Assembly: GCF_022014235.1 (NCBI RefSeq)
Contig: NZ_JAKLTD010000001.1
Coordinates: 416,491 to 480,490 of the forward strand
Reading direction: 5' to 3'
Length of the DNA stretch: 64,000 nucleotides
Source: Methanothermobacter sp. K4
GTDB lineage: Archaea > Methanobacteriota > Methanobacteria > Methanobacteriales > Methanothermobacteraceae
The notes below the pieces were generated by a model. That model made no database searches, had not been told where the DNA came from, and saw only the letters and a program-made list of their open reading frames with translations. The position numbers and the translations under genes were made by a program. Positions 10,977 through 20,790 of this stretch are shown in pieces. The stretch's first letter is position 1, and each line of letters opens with the position of its first letter.

Positions 10977-12107
10977 TCAGTGGATTATGGCATCCTTGAC
11001 CTTATCAAAGAATCCCTTATCCTCGTGGATCTCATCCCCACTGATACTTGCAAATTCCCTGAGTAGTTCCTTCTGCTTTGGAGTCAGCTTTCTCGGTGTT
11101 ACAACCTTGACCTTCACGTAGAGATTCCCGTAGCCATTCCATTTTAGGTGGGGCATCCCATGCCCCTTAACACGGAAGGTTGTGCCACTCTGTGTTCCAG
11201 CAGGTATCTTTAATTGCACTGGCCTGTCAAGGGTTGGAACCTCCACGGTGTCACCCAGGGCGGCCTGCACGAAACTTATTGGCTTCTCTGTGTAGAGGTT
11301 TGCCCCCTCCCTCCTGAAGATACTGTGGGGTTTGACCTTAATGACCACGTAGAGGTCCCCTGGTTCCCCACCACGAAGACCCATCTCCCCCTCACCGGGG
11401 ATCCTGAGTCTGGATCCTGTCTCAACGCCTGGCGGAACCTTCACGTGGATTGTACTTGTTTTTCTGACAACTCCCTTACTGTTACAGTTGCTGCAGGGCT
11501 TTTCAACAATGGTTCCCTCGCCGTGACAGTCAGGGCAGGTCGTTATGTTCATCATCTGCCCGAGGATGGTGTTACGCACCTGCCGCACCTGTCCACTGCC
11601 CCCACAGGTGGAGCAGGTCCTTGTACCGGTACCTGGCTCGGCCCTGCTTCCATGACACACCGGACACTTCTTTGTGTGGGGGACCCTTATGTCCGTTTCA
11701 AGGCCACTGTAGGCATCCTCAAGACTTATCTCAAGGGTGTAGGTGAGGTCAGCACCTCTCTGGGGGCCATGTCTCCTTCCCCCACCGAAACCGAACATGT
11801 CGAAGATGTTCCCTATATCAAATCCCAGGCCGCTGAATATGTCCTCAAAGTTGATGTTGTTGAATATATCCTCCTGACTGAAGCCTTCCATACCTGCATG
11901 GCCGAACTGGTCGTACCTTCTCCTCTTCTCATCATCAGAGAGGACTGCGTAGGCCTCACTTATCTCCTTGAACTTTTCGGCTGCATCAGGATCATCGCTG
12001 ACGTCGGGGTGGTACTTCCTTGCAAGCCTCCGGTAGGCCTTCTTTATCTCCTTCTTATCGGCACCCCTATCCACACCGAGAACCTCATAGTAGTCACGCT
12101 TAGCCAT
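10977..12107 (-). CDS. dnaJ: Chaperone DnaJ (Hsp40)
   Basis: A 376-residue type I DnaJ that stimulates DnaK ATPase and delivers substrates. The J domain (1-70) includes the HPD triplet in RKYHPDV. It is followed by a Gly/Phe-rich linker with [10 protein letters not shown] and four zinc-finger repeats ([42 protein letters not shown]). The substrate-binding C-terminal domains come last. GGTGAAAATCG precedes the ATG. It is the third gene of grpE-dnaK-dnaJ, transcribed leftward. This chaperone set is not universal in archaea and is generally held to be an old acquisition from bacteria. Confidence 0.97.
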   Translation of the reverse strand: MAKRDYYEVLGVDRGADKKEIKKAYRRLARKYHPDVSDDPDAAEKFKEISEAYAVLSDDEKRRRYDQFGHAGMEGFSQEDIFNNINFEDIFSGLGFDIGNIFDMFGFGGGRRHGPQRGADLTYTLEISLEDAYSGLETDIRVPHTKKCPVCHGSRAEPGTGTRTCSTCGGSGQVRQVRNTILGQMMNITTCPDCHGEGTIVEKPCSNCNSKGVVRKTSTIHVKVPPGVETGSRLRIPGEGEMGLRGGEPGDLYVVIKVKPHSIFRREGANLYTEKPISFVQAALGDTVEVPTLDRPVQLKIPAGTQSGTTFRVKGHGMPHLKWNGYGNLYVKVKVVTPRKLTPKQKELLREFASISGDEIHEDKGFFDKVKDAIIH

Positions 12108-12187
12108 CGATTTTCACCTGGTATAGAATCTGGAAGTGATCAGCTAAAAATAGTTGCACATCAGAGAATAAAAAGGTGGGGGAGGCC

Positions 12188-14029
12188 TCAGTTCTTGACC
12201 TCAAAGTCAGCATCTATGGTGTCGTCGCCCTGGTTTTCACCCTGTGATGCTGTGTTCTCTGCCTGCTGCTGGGCAGCCTGCTGGTATATAACCGCACCGA
12301 TTTCCTGGACGGTCTTTGTGAGCTCCTCGGTCTTTGATTTGATGGCCTGGACATCGTCGCCTGCTATGAGTTCCCTTAGTTCACTGACCTGTTTTTCAAC
12401 TTCCTCCTTCTTATCTGATGGCACCTTATCTCCAAGCTCCTCCAGGGTCTTCTCGGCGGTGTATATCATTGAATCGGCGTTGTTTCTTATTTCGATTTCC
12501 TCCTGTTTTCTCCTGTCCTCCTCGGCGTGTTTTTTGGCCTCCTCAATCTTCTGTTTTATCTCCTCCTCTGAGAGCTTGTTGGGTGCTGTTATTGTTATGG
12601 CCTGTTCCTTACCTGTTCCAAGGTCCTTTGCTGATACGTTCAGTATACCGTTTGCGTCTATATCGAAGGTCACCTCTATCTGGGGTACTCCACGTGGCGC
12701 TGGTGGTATTCCCACCAGCTGGAACCTTCCGAGGCTTGTGTTGTCTGCGGCCATTGGCCTCTCACCCTGAAGGACGTGTATGTCCACGGATGTCTGGTTG
12801 TCTGCCGCTGTTGAGAATATCTGACTCTTCTTTGTGGGTATCGTGGTGTTCCTCTCTATGAGCTTGGTGAAGACCCCTCCAAGGGTTTCTATACCCAGGG
12901 ACAGTGGCGTCACATCCAGAAGTACAAGGTCCTTTATCTCCCCTGCAAGGACACCACCCTGTATGGCTGCACCCATGGCAACACATTCCATGGGGTCTAT
13001 TCCCCTCTCAACGGGTTTTCCTATGAAGTCCTCAACGAATTTCTGGACGATGGGCATCCTTGTGGGTCCACCGACCAGTATTATTTTATCCACATCCTCC
13101 CTGGTCATCTTGGCGTCCTTCAGCGCCTGTTCCATTGGCCCGGCACATTTCTGCACGATTGGATCAACCAGTTCCTCCAGTTTCGCCCTTGTGATGGTCT
13201 TTATAAGGTGTTTTGGTCCGTCCTGGGCCACGGTGATGTAGGGGAGGTTCACCTCGGTTGTGAGGGTTGTTGAGAGCTCTATCTTGGCCTTCTCAGCAGC
13301 CTCCCTGAGCCTCTGAACTGCCTGATCGTCCTCCATGAGGTCTATTCCTGTTTCCTTTTTGAATTCATCGGCAAGGTAATTCATTATTGCGTTGTCCATG
13401 TCGGTCCCACCCAGCTGGGTGTCACCGCTGGTTGATCTAACCTCAAAGACTCCCCCACCGAATTCCATGATTGTAACGTCCAGTGTACCTCCACCCAGGT
13501 CGAAGACCATGATGACCATGTCCTCGTCTTCCTTGTCAAGGCCGTAGGCGAGGCTTGCTGCTGTTGGCTCGTTGACGAGTCTTACAACGTCGAGCCCTGC
13601 GATTGTACCTGCGTCCTTGGTGGCTGTCCTCTGGTTGTCGTCGAAGTAGGCGGGTACTGTGATGACGGCTTTCTTTATCTCCTCACCTAGGAAGGCCTCT
13701 GCGTCCTTCTTGATCTTCTGGAGGATGAATGCTGATATCTCCTGTGGTGTGTACTCCTTACCCTGGACCTTCACCTTTCTGTCTGTACCCATACTCCTTT
13801 TTATGGCCGTTATGGTGTTCTCAGGGTTTGTGACTGCCTGGCGTCTTGCAGGTTCACCCACAAGCATCTGACCGTCCTCTGTGAATGCAACGCAGCTTGG
13901 GAATGATTTTCCGTACTGTGATGCCCCCTCTGCGCTGGGTATGATGGTTGGTTTTCCACCTATAAGTACTGCGGCTGCAGAGTTACTTGTTCCAAGGTCA
14001 ATACCGAGAATTTTTTCTTTTTTTGCCAC
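12188..14029 (-). CDS. dnaK: Chaperone DnaK (Hsp70)
   Basis: The 613-residue Hsp70 ATPase chaperone. The N-terminal [13 protein letters not shown] phosphate loop, [13 protein letters not shown] and [13 protein letters not shown] mark the nucleotide-binding domain, and [17 protein letters not shown] the linker and start of the substrate domain. The tail is acidic ([12 protein letters not shown]). The start is a GTG at 14029 preceded by GAGGTGATCAT. It lies between grpE (14 bp upstream) and dnaJ (80 bp downstream), so the three form one operon. The sequence looks intact. Confidence 0.97.
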   Translation of the reverse strand: MAKKEKILGIDLGTSNSAAAVLIGGKPTIIPSAEGASQYGKSFPSCVAFTEDGQMLVGEPARRQAVTNPENTITAIKRSMGTDRKVKVQGKEYTPQEISAFILQKIKKDAEAFLGEEIKKAVITVPAYFDDNQRTATKDAGTIAGLDVVRLVNEPTAASLAYGLDKEDEDMVIMVFDLGGGTLDVTIMEFGGGVFEVRSTSGDTQLGGTDMDNAIMNYLADEFKKETGIDLMEDDQAVQRLREAAEKAKIELSTTLTTEVNLPYITVAQDGPKHLIKTITRAKLEELVDPIVQKCAGPMEQALKDAKMTREDVDKIILVGGPTRMPIVQKFVEDFIGKPVERGIDPMECVAMGAAIQGGVLAGEIKDLVLLDVTPLSLGIETLGGVFTKLIERNTTIPTKKSQIFSTAADNQTSVDIHVLQGERPMAADNTSLGRFQLVGIPPAPRGVPQIEVTFDIDANGILNVSAKDLGTGKEQAITITAPNKLSEEEIKQKIEEAKKHAEEDRRKQEEIEIRNNADSMIYTAEKTLEELGDKVPSDKKEEVEKQVSELRELIAGDDVQAIKSKTEELTKTVQEIGAVIYQQAAQQQAENTASQGENQGDDTIDADFEVKN

Positions 14030-14043
14030 ATGATCACCTCAAA

Positions 14044-14568
14044 TCAGCTTTTCTTACATACCTTGACTATTGAATGTTTTATTATCCTGTCGTTGAGTCT
14101 GTAACCCCTTGATAACTCCTCTATTATGATTCCATCATCGTATTCATCATGGTTCTCAACCATAACTGCCTCGTGGAGGAATGGATCGAATTTTTCACCC
14201 TCGGCGGGTATCTCACTCAGACCCTCCTTCCTGAGGGTGTCCCTGAATTTCCTGTAGATGACCTCCAGGCCGTCACCATCATTCTCCCGGTTTTCAAGGG
14301 CCCTTTCAAGGTCCTCGTATACGTCCAGGAGGTTCAGTATGAGCCTCTCATTTGCATTTTTTATGAGTTCCAGCTCCTGTTTTTCCTTCTGTTTCTTGTA
14401 GTTTTCAAAGTCGGCCTGCAGTCTCTGGAGGTGTGAGACGTATTCGCTGAGTTCATCTTCCTTAACCGCGAGTTCACTTTCAAGTTCTTTCAGTCGTTTT
14501 TTAAGTTCCTTTAATTCATCTTCACAGTTATTGGCTGGTTTAGAATCAGTTTTTTTCTCTTCGCACAT
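14044..14568 (-). CDS. grpE: Nucleotide exchange factor GrpE
   Basis: A 174-residue GrpE, which releases ADP from DnaK. The N-terminal half is a long coiled coil (ELKKRLKELESELAVKEDEL, then LQRLQADFENYKKQKEKQ). The C-terminal beta domain includes FDPFLHEAVMVENHDEYDDG and the conserved GYRLNDRIIKHSIVKV. I take the ATG at 14568 because AAAGGTGAAG precedes it; an in-frame ATG five codons earlier is upstream of that site. First gene of the leftward heat-shock operon and divergent from the regulator at 14680. Confidence 0.95.
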   Translation of the reverse strand: MCEEKKTDSKPANNCEDELKELKKRLKELESELAVKEDELSEYVSHLQRLQADFENYKKQKEKQELELIKNANERLILNLLDVYEDLERALENRENDGDGLEVIYRKFRDTLRKEGLSEIPAEGEKFDPFLHEAVMVENHDEYDDGIIIEELSRGYRLNDRIIKHSIVKVCKKS

Positions 14569-14600
14569 TGCTTCACCTTTCATTTTTTACAGAAATTAAA

Positions 14601-14662
14601 GTTACCAGAGGTTACCTATAACCTTATAGCTATTATACTTACAAAAGGTTATATAAACCTTT
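14601..14662. promoter_or_regulatory. Palindromic operator region between grpE and the regulator gene
   Basis: The divergent intergenic region holds two inverted repeats: AGGTTA-CCTA-TAACCT at 14609-14624 and AAAGGTT-ATATA-AACCTTT at 14644-14662. The GGTTA half-site is common to both, and a further GTTACC lies at 14601. The second palindrome encloses the TATA box (TTATATAA, 14649-14656) of the rightward regulator gene. The first lies where the grpE transcript should begin if its TATA is the ATAAT near 14632. Binding by the regulator at 14680-15180 is inferred. Confidence 0.65.
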
Positions 14663-14679
14663 CGACATACCATACCGTG

Positions 14680-15180
14680 ATGAGAGAAAAGTCCACTGAA
14701 GAGCGGAACATGGAAGTTATACTTGATGTTATGGGCTGCAAGACCAGGAGGGAGATCATAAACCTCCTCCGTGAGGAGCCCAGATTTGTCAGTGAAATAT
14801 CAAAGGAACTGGATATTGGCCAGAAGGCAATAATAGAGCACCTCAGGGCGATGGAGGAGGCAGGGATTTTAAGCTCCTTCTTCAGGAAGATAGAGAGGGG
14901 AAGGCCCCGCAAATACTATGATATATCAAGGGACATCCACATCAGCATAACCATAAACAGGAACAACTTCAGGGTGGATGTTGTGGATGACCTCCTCAGA
15001 AGGAAACAGCTCCCCCCAGGTGATGAGTGGTCCAGATTGCTTAACATTGAAAATAAGCTAATGAATGGTCAGTGGGAGGCCATTGAGGAGTTAAAGAACC
15101 TCATAAGGCTCTACGAGCACCTCAAAAAGCGGGCCGAGGACCTCCTCCGCGAGGCAGAGATGCGAAGAAAGATGGAATAG
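14680..15180 (+). CDS. ArsR-type winged-helix regulator, probable heat-shock repressor
   Basis: A 166-residue DNA-binding protein. The winged helix spans about residues 15-75 (CKTRREIINLLREEPRFVSE, then IGQKAIIEHLRAMEEAGILS) with the wing RGRPRKYYDIS. The rest is helical and charged, ending in a probable coiled coil. It is divergent from grpE-dnaK-dnaJ and has a palindrome over its own TATA box, which suggests it represses both units, as Phr does in Pyrococcus; this is inference. The TATA box is about 27 bp from the ATG at 14680, so the mRNA is probably leaderless. A GTG one codon upstream is an alternative. Confidence 0.85.
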   Translation: MREKSTEERNMEVILDVMGCKTRREIINLLREEPRFVSEISKELDIGQKAIIEHLRAMEEAGILSSFFRKIERGRPRKYYDISRDIHISITINRNNFRVDVVDDLLRRKQLPPGDEWSRLLNIENKLMNGQWEAIEELKNLIRLYEHLKKRAEDLLREAEMRRKME

Positions 15181-15186
15181 TTCCCA

Positions 15187-15203
15187 GCAAGCCGGCTTTT
15201 TTG
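15187..15203 (+). terminator. Hairpin plus T-run after the regulator gene
   Basis: A self-complementary AGCCGGCT (15190-15197) is followed directly by six T residues, ten bases after the stop codon. This resembles an intrinsic terminator; archaeal termination mainly needs the T-run. Confidence 0.55.
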
Positions 15204-15275
15204 CATTTATCTGAGGCCCGTAGAGCAGTTCCTGAGACACCAGATTCCATTTCATGGAGGACATCAGAGGCCTAG

Positions 15276-17576
15276 TTATTTTCTGTATTCAAGTGCAGCT
15301 GCAACGGCCTGCCCAAGGGACACTGAACCATCACCTGCACATGAATTTCTGTGCTGAATGAAACTGTAACCCCTCTCTGTAACGTAATCCCTAACCGCGA
15401 GGCTTATGGCCTCATTGTAGAAAACACCACCGGTTCCCCCTATAACCTCAACTCCCAGATTCTCAGCTGCAAGGACAGCCATCTCTGCAAGTCCCTCTGC
15501 AACGGCTCGCTGGGCAGCATGGGCTATCTCTGCCCTGTTCTCACCGGATTCCAGGAGATCCATGACATCCATGAGTATATCTGATGTATCAAGGATGTAC
15601 CTCCCATCCCTCCTCAGGATTCTGGAGGGTATTCTGAGTTCTCCTTTAGCCATGAAGGCAGTTGATTCAAGTTTCATGGCACACTCACCCTCATAGGTTC
15701 TCCTTCCACATATTCTGAGGGCTGCTGAAATTGCGTCAAGGACTCTGCCGGTGCTGCTGCTCATTCCGGTGTTGATTCCAGTTTCCATCTGCTTTAATAC
15801 AACATCAATCTCCCTTTCACCGTGGGGGAAGTAATCCAGGTACCTTTCAATGAAGAGTTCACGGATGTCCCCATCATAGCTGTCCAGGAGCATTGAGAGC
15901 AGCATCCTTGCAGGGTACCTTGTTGCAAGGTCACCTCCAGGCATCTTCTGGGGCATGAGGCTCCCAACCCTTGAATATTCATGGCCTTGGCAGTGGAGGA
16001 TCTCACCACCCCAGGATGTGCCATCTGCACCGTAGCCAACACCATCTGCAGCTATACACACGCACTCATCGACACCATTATCGAGCATGAGTGCCAGGGC
16101 ATGGGCATGGTGGTGCTGGACCCTCAGAATGTCTGCAGAGAACCTCTCAGAGAGCTCCTCGGCATACGAAGTTGTCAGGAACTGCGGGTGGAGGTCACAG
16201 GCTATGACATCCACGGATTCGGTGCCTGTTATACCCATGAGGTAATTCACCGCGTCCTTGAGGAAGAGGAGGGTGTCATACCTTGAGGTGTTGCCTATGT
16301 GCTGTGATACATAGCACTGGCCACCCTTAAGCACAGAGAAGGTCACATCAAGTTCCGGTCCAAGGCAGAGGGCCGATAGATTCTCTGATAGATGCGTGAG
16401 GTCATAGGGCTCAGGTGCGTATCCCCTGGACCTCCTTATGAAGGCCATCTCCCCACCCCTGAAGCGGACAACAGAGTCATCGCAGCGGTTTATGATTTTA
16501 CGGTCATGGAGAAGGAAGTAGTCGGCTATATCATGGAGTCCCCTTGTTATCTCACTGTTCCTGATGAACATGGGGTCGCCTGGCTTATTGGCTGAGGTCA
16601 TAACATAGGCCGGGGCCGCGGTGTATCTGAAGAGAACATGATGCATGCCAGAGTATGGTAACATGACCCCTATGTTGTGGAGGCCCGGTGCAACTGAGGG
16701 GGCCAGGGGGTAGTCACTGTTTTTATTCAGGACAACTATTGGCCTTCGCCGGGAGGTTAAGGCCTTCTCCTCGGCTTCAGATATGCATGCATAGACCTTC
16801 ACTGAGGAAACATCAGGGGACATGCAGGCGAATGGCTGGCTGGGCCTTCCAAGCCTTGAGCGGAGTTTCATCACGGCATCCTCATCGTCTGCCCGGCAGA
16901 CCAGATGAGTGCCCCCTATACCCTTAACCGCGAGTATTTTACCCTCATCAAGAAGTTCTGCAGCCATTTTCAGGGGGTTATCTGTTTCAATAATATCATC
17001 ACGCCACAGGAATGGACTTGGACCGCATACAGGGCAGCATGTTGCCTCTGCATGGTACCTCCTGTCAAGGGGGTTGAGGTACTCCTCCATGCAGGAGCTG
17101 CAGAGTGGGAATTCACGCATGCTGGTCCTCTCACGGTCATAGGGGATGGATTCAATCACCGTGAAGCGGGGCCCGCAGTCTGTGCATGCGGTGAAGGGGT
17201 AGAGGTAACGCCTGTTACCCTCATCCATTATCTCCTCAAGGCACCTGCTGCAGGTTGCAACGTCTGCAGGTATAACAGACGTCCCTGATGACTCTGATGA
17301 GCTCTCCTTTATACTGAAGTCGCTGAAGGAGGGACTGTCGATGGAGGTCATCTCATTTTTTATGTGGTTTATTCTTGAAATTGGGGGTTTTTCTGTCCTT
17401 AGCCTCTCGATGAACTTTTTGATTGTATCCTCACCGCCCTCAAGGACAATTTCAACCCTGTTTCCCAGGTTCCTGACGTATCCTGCAAGTCCAAGTTCAT
17501 GTGCAAGTCTGTAGACGGCTGGCCTGAAGCCAACACCCTGCACTATTCCCTCAACAGTGAGATGGGCACGGTACAT
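15276..17576 (-). CDS. hypF: Carbamoyltransferase HypF (hydrogenase maturation)
   Basis: A 766-residue HypF that uses carbamoyl phosphate and ATP to form the thiocarbamate on HypE, the source of the cyanide ligands of the NiFe centre. Domains run in the usual order. An N-terminal acylphosphatase ([17 protein letters not shown]) is followed by zinc fingers with paired cysteines ([32 protein letters not shown]). A YrdC-like ATP domain ([15 protein letters not shown]) and the Kae1-like C-terminal domain ([23 protein letters not shown]) come last. The ATG at 17576 follows AAAGGAGAT; an in-frame start eight codons upstream lacks one. It would serve both Frh and Ehb. Confidence 0.96.
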   Translation of the reverse strand: MYRAHLTVEGIVQGVGFRPAVYRLAHELGLAGYVRNLGNRVEIVLEGGEDTIKKFIERLRTEKPPISRINHIKNEMTSIDSPSFSDFSIKESSSESSGTSVIPADVATCSRCLEEIMDEGNRRYLYPFTACTDCGPRFTVIESIPYDRERTSMREFPLCSSCMEEYLNPLDRRYHAEATCCPVCGPSPFLWRDDIIETDNPLKMAAELLDEGKILAVKGIGGTHLVCRADDEDAVMKLRSRLGRPSQPFACMSPDVSSVKVYACISEAEEKALTSRRRPIVVLNKNSDYPLAPSVAPGLHNIGVMLPYSGMHHVLFRYTAAPAYVMTSANKPGDPMFIRNSEITRGLHDIADYFLLHDRKIINRCDDSVVRFRGGEMAFIRRSRGYAPEPYDLTHLSENLSALCLGPELDVTFSVLKGGQCYVSQHIGNTSRYDTLLFLKDAVNYLMGITGTESVDVIACDLHPQFLTTSYAEELSERFSADILRVQHHHAHALALMLDNGVDECVCIAADGVGYGADGTSWGGEILHCQGHEYSRVGSLMPQKMPGGDLATRYPARMLLSMLLDSYDGDIRELFIERYLDYFPHGEREIDVVLKQMETGINTGMSSSTGRVLDAISAALRICGRRTYEGECAMKLESTAFMAKGELRIPSRILRRDGRYILDTSDILMDVMDLLESGENRAEIAHAAQRAVAEGLAEMAVLAAENLGVEVIGGTGGVFYNEAISLAVRDYVTERGYSFIQHRNSCAGDGSVSLGQAVAAALEYRK

Positions 17577-17598
17577 TCTATCTCCTTTAAGGATTTTC

Positions 17599-17688
17599 AC
17601 AGATGACAGTTCAGTGCATCATTTAGGATTATATTCATGAGTTATACAGATGACAGTTCAGTGCATCATGCTAAGATTATATTCATGA
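17599..17688. repeat. Duplicated 42-bp segment between hypF and larB
   Basis: ACAGATGACAGTTCAGTGCA is the start of a 42-bp segment at 17599-17640 that recurs at 17646-17688 with three or so differences and one extra base. The copies are 47 bp apart, start to start. Each carries a GATTATATTCAT element. In the second copy this lies about 25 bp before the larB ATG and may be its TATA box. Confidence 0.88.
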
Positions 17689-17707
17689 ACTTATAAATTA
17701 GGTAGTG

Positions 17708-18463
17708 ATGTCAGTGAGATGGATTTTAAGCAAACTCCTCAGGGGCGAAATCTCGGTTGAAGAGGCAGAAAGGGCGATTGAATCGGCGCAGCTTAAACTG
17801 GGTGATAGGGTCAGGTTTGATATACTGCGTGAGAAAAGAACAGGGTTCCCTGAGGCGGTATTTGCACCTGGAAAGAGTGATCAGGATATAATTGATATCA
17901 TAAGAACTGTTGGGGACGTTATTGTAACAAGGCTCCCCCCTCAAAGGGCTGAGAGGATCATGGATGCACTGGCTCTTGGAGATGATTACACCGCTGATTA
18001 CTATGAATCGGCCAGGGTGCTTGCTGTCAGGTCAGGGAAACCTGAAATATTGGGTAAGATCGGTGTACTTTCTGCGGGAACATCAGATATACCCGTTGCA
18101 GAGGAGGCAAGGGTGGTTGCAGAGGAGGCTGGCTGTGAGGTCATCACGGCATATGATGTTGGGGTTGCCGGCATCCACCGGCTCCTGGAACCACTGCAGA
18201 GGATGCTTGAATCAGGGGTAAAGGTGCTCATCGTGGTGGCTGGAATGGAGGGGGCGCTTCCCTCTGTGGTAGCCGGTCTTGTTGACGTGCCGGTTATAGG
18301 TGTTCCAGCGTCTGTTGGTTACGGGGTCGGTGAGGGCGGTTTTGTGGCACTTAACTCTATGCTACAGTCGTGTTCCCCTGGGATAGGGGTTGTCAATATA
18401 GATAACGGTTTCGGGGCCGCTGTACTCGCGGTTAAAATACTGAGGGCCTTTGCAGGTGATTGA
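17708..18463 (+). CDS. larB: LarB-like protein (nickel-pincer cofactor synthase family / PurE-related)
   Basis: A 251-residue protein of the LarB family, related to PurE. LarB carboxylates and hydrolyses nicotinic acid adenine dinucleotide in the first step of nickel-pincer nucleotide synthesis. The C-terminal PurE-like fold is clear: [17 protein letters not shown], the [14 protein letters not shown] segment, [20 protein letters not shown] and [16 protein letters not shown]. The start is the ATG at 17708; a GTG directly before it is possible. No larA, larC or larE gene is near, so a nickel-pincer role here is inferred from family only. It is divergent from hypF across a duplicated promoter segment. 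Confidence 0.85.
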   Translation: MSVRWILSKLLRGEISVEEAERAIESAQLKLGDRVRFDILREKRTGFPEAVFAPGKSDQDIIDIIRTVGDVIVTRLPPQRAERIMDALALGDDYTADYYESARVLAVRSGKPEILGKIGVLSAGTSDIPVAEEARVVAEEAGCEVITAYDVGVAGIHRLLEPLQRMLESGVKVLIVVAGMEGALPSVVAGLVDVPVIGVPASVGYGVGEGGFVALNSMLQSCSPGIGVVNIDNGFGAAVLAVKILRAFAGD

Positions 18464-18796
18464 TCATTTTTCGTGTGTACCGTACCTTTTACCCCATTCA
18501 CAGAGCTCGTCGAGAATGGGTATGACTGACTTCCCCTTTTCAGTTAGGCAGTACTCAACCCTCGGGGGCACCTCAGGGTATACCGCCCTGTTTATGAGGC
18601 CGTTTGCCTCAAGTTCACGGAGGGTTTTGGTGAGCATCCTCTGGGTTATCCTGGGTATCTTTTTGTTTATCTCACTGAAGCGGAGCTTACCATCTTTGAG
18701 GGAACAGAGGACAAGAGACTTCCATTTACCCCCTATCTCGTTAATGGCAGCCTCAACAGAACATATGTAGTCGTCATCATCCATAATATCATCCAT
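18464..18796 (-). CDS. HxlR-family transcriptional regulator
   Basis: A 110-residue winged-helix regulator of the HxlR family. The signature is complete: [79 protein letters not shown]. The N-terminal cysteine, used as a redox or electrophile sensor in some relatives, is present. I place the start at ATG 18796; a longer frame reaches 18847, but a TATA-like TGTATATACA at 18823-18832 lies inside that extension. It is divergent from the microprotein gene at 18900 and tail-to-tail with larB, ending at its last base. Confidence 0.85.
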   Translation of the reverse strand: MDDIMDDDDYICSVEAAINEIGGKWKSLVLCSLKDGKLRFSEINKKIPRITQRMLTKTLRELEANGLINRAVYPEVPPRVEYCLTEKGKSVIPILDELCEWGKRYGTHEK

Positions 18797-18822
18797 GTAA
18801 TCAGGTATACTTTGTGTATGTA

Positions 18823-18880
18823 TATACAGTTTATGTAAGTACATCATTTAAATACTTTAAGTTACTTTATTATAGTAAAG
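18823..18880. promoter_or_regulatory. Divergent promoter with palindromes (HxlR regulator / microprotein)
   Basis: Two imperfectly spaced palindromes lie between the divergent genes: ATGTA-AG-TACAT at 18833-18844 and CTTTA-TTATAG-TAAAG at 18865-18880. TATA-like stretches are TGTATATACA (18823-18832, leftward) and ATTTAAATACTTTAA (18846-18860). These are plausible operators for the HxlR protein. The 9-mer ATGTAAGTA also occurs in the palindrome upstream of the CBS gene at 60592. Confidence 0.5.
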
Positions 18881-18899
18881 AAGCTTGAGAGGTGAAATC

Positions 18900-18995
18900 A
18901 TGCTTGTGAACTTTGATCTGCAGCACTTCTGCTGTGGCCCCAAGGGCTGCCAGATAGAGATTGAATACGGCGAAATGCTCGACGCAGAGCAGTAA
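18900..18995 (+). CDS. 31-residue cysteine-rich microprotein
   Basis: A short reading frame of 31 codons, MLVNFDLQHF followed by CCGPKGCQIEIEYGEMLDAEQ in two halves. A perfect GAGGTGA ribosome site lies four bases before its ATG, a divergent promoter region upstream and a seven-T terminator (18999-19005) directly downstream. Three cysteines in CCGPKGC could bind a metal or form a redox site; the C-terminal half is acidic. I do not recognise the family. Expression signals on both sides, rather than homology, support it as a real gene, and its position opposite an HxlR regulator suggests it is the regulated target. Confidence 0.7.
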   Translation: MLVNFDLQHFCCGPKGCQIEIEYGEMLDAEQ

Positions 18996-19107
18996 TTATT
19001 TTTTTAACTACCCTCCATTTTTTCACAGCCCCCATGTTTTTATTATTTCAATTAATTATGAAGTACCATGTCTAGGAAGACAATACTGATTTAATGAAGA
19101 TGGTATC

Positions 19108-19677
19108 ATGGATATTGTCCAGTTCGAACCCCGCTTCTCGGAGACTGTAGGAAGGCTCATCTATGAGACTGACCGGCAACTCTTTGGCCTTTTTTTCAAA
19201 AACCCTGAGAATATACTGGAAAAACTTTTAAGAATGGGTGTCTGCTGGGACCCTGAGAGAATAATCCTGGCATCCAGTGAAGGAGAGGTCCTGGGTGTGC
19301 TGGCCTATGACCTTGAGGGCAGTGAATCTGGAGTTATTGATTTATTCAGGAATCTGGGGCCCGGTGATGCCCTGAGGGTCATGATGATGAACCTCATTGA
19401 CTCCCTGAGTACCCAGAGGGTTGAGGATGGTGACCTCTACATAGCATCCCTTGCAGTCGCACCTGAAGCAAGGGGGCAGGGTGTTGGCTTCAGGCTCCTG
19501 CAGGAGGCCCGGATGATTGCAGAGGACAGGGGTCTTGATAGACTTACACTGGATGTTTCACCTGCAAATACCCCTGCACTGAACCTTTACAGTAAATTTG
19601 GATTCAGATTCACAGGTAAAAAGGAGATAAAAATTTTAAAAAGAGGATTCTACCAGATGGAACTACCACTTCACTGA
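19108..19677 (+). CDS. GNAT-family N-acetyltransferase
   Basis: A 189-residue acetyltransferase of the GNAT superfamily. The acetyl-CoA loop (motif A) is LAVAPEARGQGVGFRLL, followed by the helix and LTLDVSPANTPALNLYSKFG (motif B region) and a final strand RGFYQMELPL. The N-terminal 90 residues form the variable substrate side. The substrate (small molecule or protein N terminus) cannot be told. It stands alone, with a short gap before the convergent hisE. Confidence 0.85.
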   Translation: MDIVQFEPRFSETVGRLIYETDRQLFGLFFKNPENILEKLLRMGVCWDPERIILASSEGEVLGVLAYDLEGSESGVIDLFRNLGPGDALRVMMMNLIDSLSTQRVEDGDLYIASLAVAPEARGQGVGFRLLQEARMIAEDRGLDRLTLDVSPANTPALNLYSKFGFRFTGKKEIKILKRGFYQMELPLH

Positions 19678-19699
19678 GGTGCCCTTCAGTTATAATCAG

Positions 19700-19990
19700 T
19701 TATTTTCTTCTCGAGGCGAACTCCTCAAGCAGGTTATCAAATGGAATCCCCTTGTATACGAGAAGGAGAAGTGTGTGGAATATCAGGTCAGCAGACTCCT
19801 CCACGAGACGCTCATTGTTCTTTGAAGCTATTATCACCTCTGCTGCCTCCTCACCGATCTTCTCGAGTATCTTATCCTCGGCCCTTTTCTCATCATCCTT
19901 CATGAGTTTGGATGTGTAGGAGTCCGCAGGGTTATCGCGACGGTCCTCAAGTACAGCGTAAATTTCCCTTAAAATTCCCTCATCCACCAT
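19700..19990 (-). CDS. hisE: Phosphoribosyl-ATP pyrophosphatase HisE
   Basis: A 96-residue HisE that hydrolyses phosphoribosyl-ATP to phosphoribosyl-AMP, the second step of histidine synthesis. The MazG-type metal-binding helices are clear: [14 protein letters not shown] (EExxE) and [13 protein letters not shown] (E-x-x-D). The characteristic N-terminal region [20 protein letters not shown] is present. Its start overlaps the end of the upstream CBS-ParB gene by 11 bases, so translation is coupled. No other his gene is in the window. Confidence 0.96.
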   Translation of the reverse strand: MVDEGILREIYAVLEDRRDNPADSYTSKLMKDDEKRAEDKILEKIGEEAAEVIIASKNNERLVEESADLIFHTLLLLVYKGIPFDNLLEEFASRRK

Positions 19991-20789
19991 TCTTCTTACC
20001 TGCCATGGCTTTTCTCATGCTGGTTGTTATCGCAATCAGGGGGTGCTGGGCGTCGTCTATAACCTCAATGTCGTCCAGAGTATAAACGCCGTTGAGGTCC
20101 GCTGTCTTCTCCATACCCAGCTTCATGTCCTTCTTGATATCGATAACATATGAGTCTATCTCCTTGCAGCCCAGCCTGTAGGATGCCAGCGTCCTGTGGT
20201 GACCGTCAACCAGGACATACCTGTCACCTGTCTTTACAACTATCGTGGGCTCTGCAAGGCCCCTTTTAATTTCATAGGTTCTCCCCTGGAGTTCATCGGC
20301 ATATACCTTGCTCTGGGTTGGCCGAAGTTTTTCGATGGGGACAGTCATCCGTTTAACCTCAGGTTTAACACCATAGAGCTGTTCTAGGGTCTTCTTGAAG
20401 TAGTTAACTTTCATGGGGGTGGAACGTTCGATATGGGATCGCACGATATCTGTGTTTGTTATTATACCCACCAGTTTACCTTCCTTATCTATGACCGGCA
20501 GTCTTGAGATCCCCATCCTGAACATGACCCTTGCAGCGTCATTGAGGGACATATCCTGGTCTGCAACCACCACGTCCCTTGACATGATCTCTGATACTGT
20601 TTTGACCCATGGCTTTATGAGGAGGTCGAAGGCAGTCACCATCCCTATCACGGTACCGTTATCCTTGACCGGGAAACCGTCGTGACCTGTTTCCTTCATG
20701 AGCTTGATGATCTCCGCGGTTGATGTGTCTGAGGAGACCGTTATAACGTCCCGGGTCATGTAATCCTTCACAAGTGCCTTATTGCTCAT
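19980..20789 (-). CDS. CBS-domain protein with ParB-like C-terminal domain
   Basis: A 269-residue fusion. Two CBS domains occupy about 1-125 ([20 protein letters not shown], then [20 protein letters not shown] and [14 protein letters not shown]). A ParB/sulfiredoxin-like nuclease fold follows ([20 protein letters not shown], then [20 protein letters not shown] with the phosphate-binding GHHR). ParB folds of this kind can bind ATP/CTP or phosphotransfer substrates (for example the serine kinase SerK of Thermococcales), so adenylate-regulated phosphotransfer is one possibility, not shown. AAGGGATAGG precedes the ATG. It overlaps hisE by 11 bases and lies one base after the DUF504 stop. Confidence 0.8.
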   Translation of the reverse strand: MSNKALVKDYMTRDVITVSSDTSTAEIIKLMKETGHDGFPVKDNGTVIGMVTAFDLLIKPWVKTVSEIMSRDVVVADQDMSLNDAARVMFRMGISRLPVIDKEGKLVGIITNTDIVRSHIERSTPMKVNYFKKTLEQLYGVKPEVKRMTVPIEKLRPTQSKVYADELQGRTYEIKRGLAEPTIVVKTGDRYVLVDGHHRTLASYRLGCKEIDSYVIDIKKDMKLGMEKTADLNGVYTLDDIEVIDDAQHPLIAITTSMRKAMAGKKNGG

Positions 20790-20790
20790 C

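Noticed and set aside
11214-12770. 518-codon open frame on the plus strand
   Set aside because: It lies antisense to dnaJ and dnaK, has no ribosome site and its protein has no family features. It is explained by codon bias of the sense genes.
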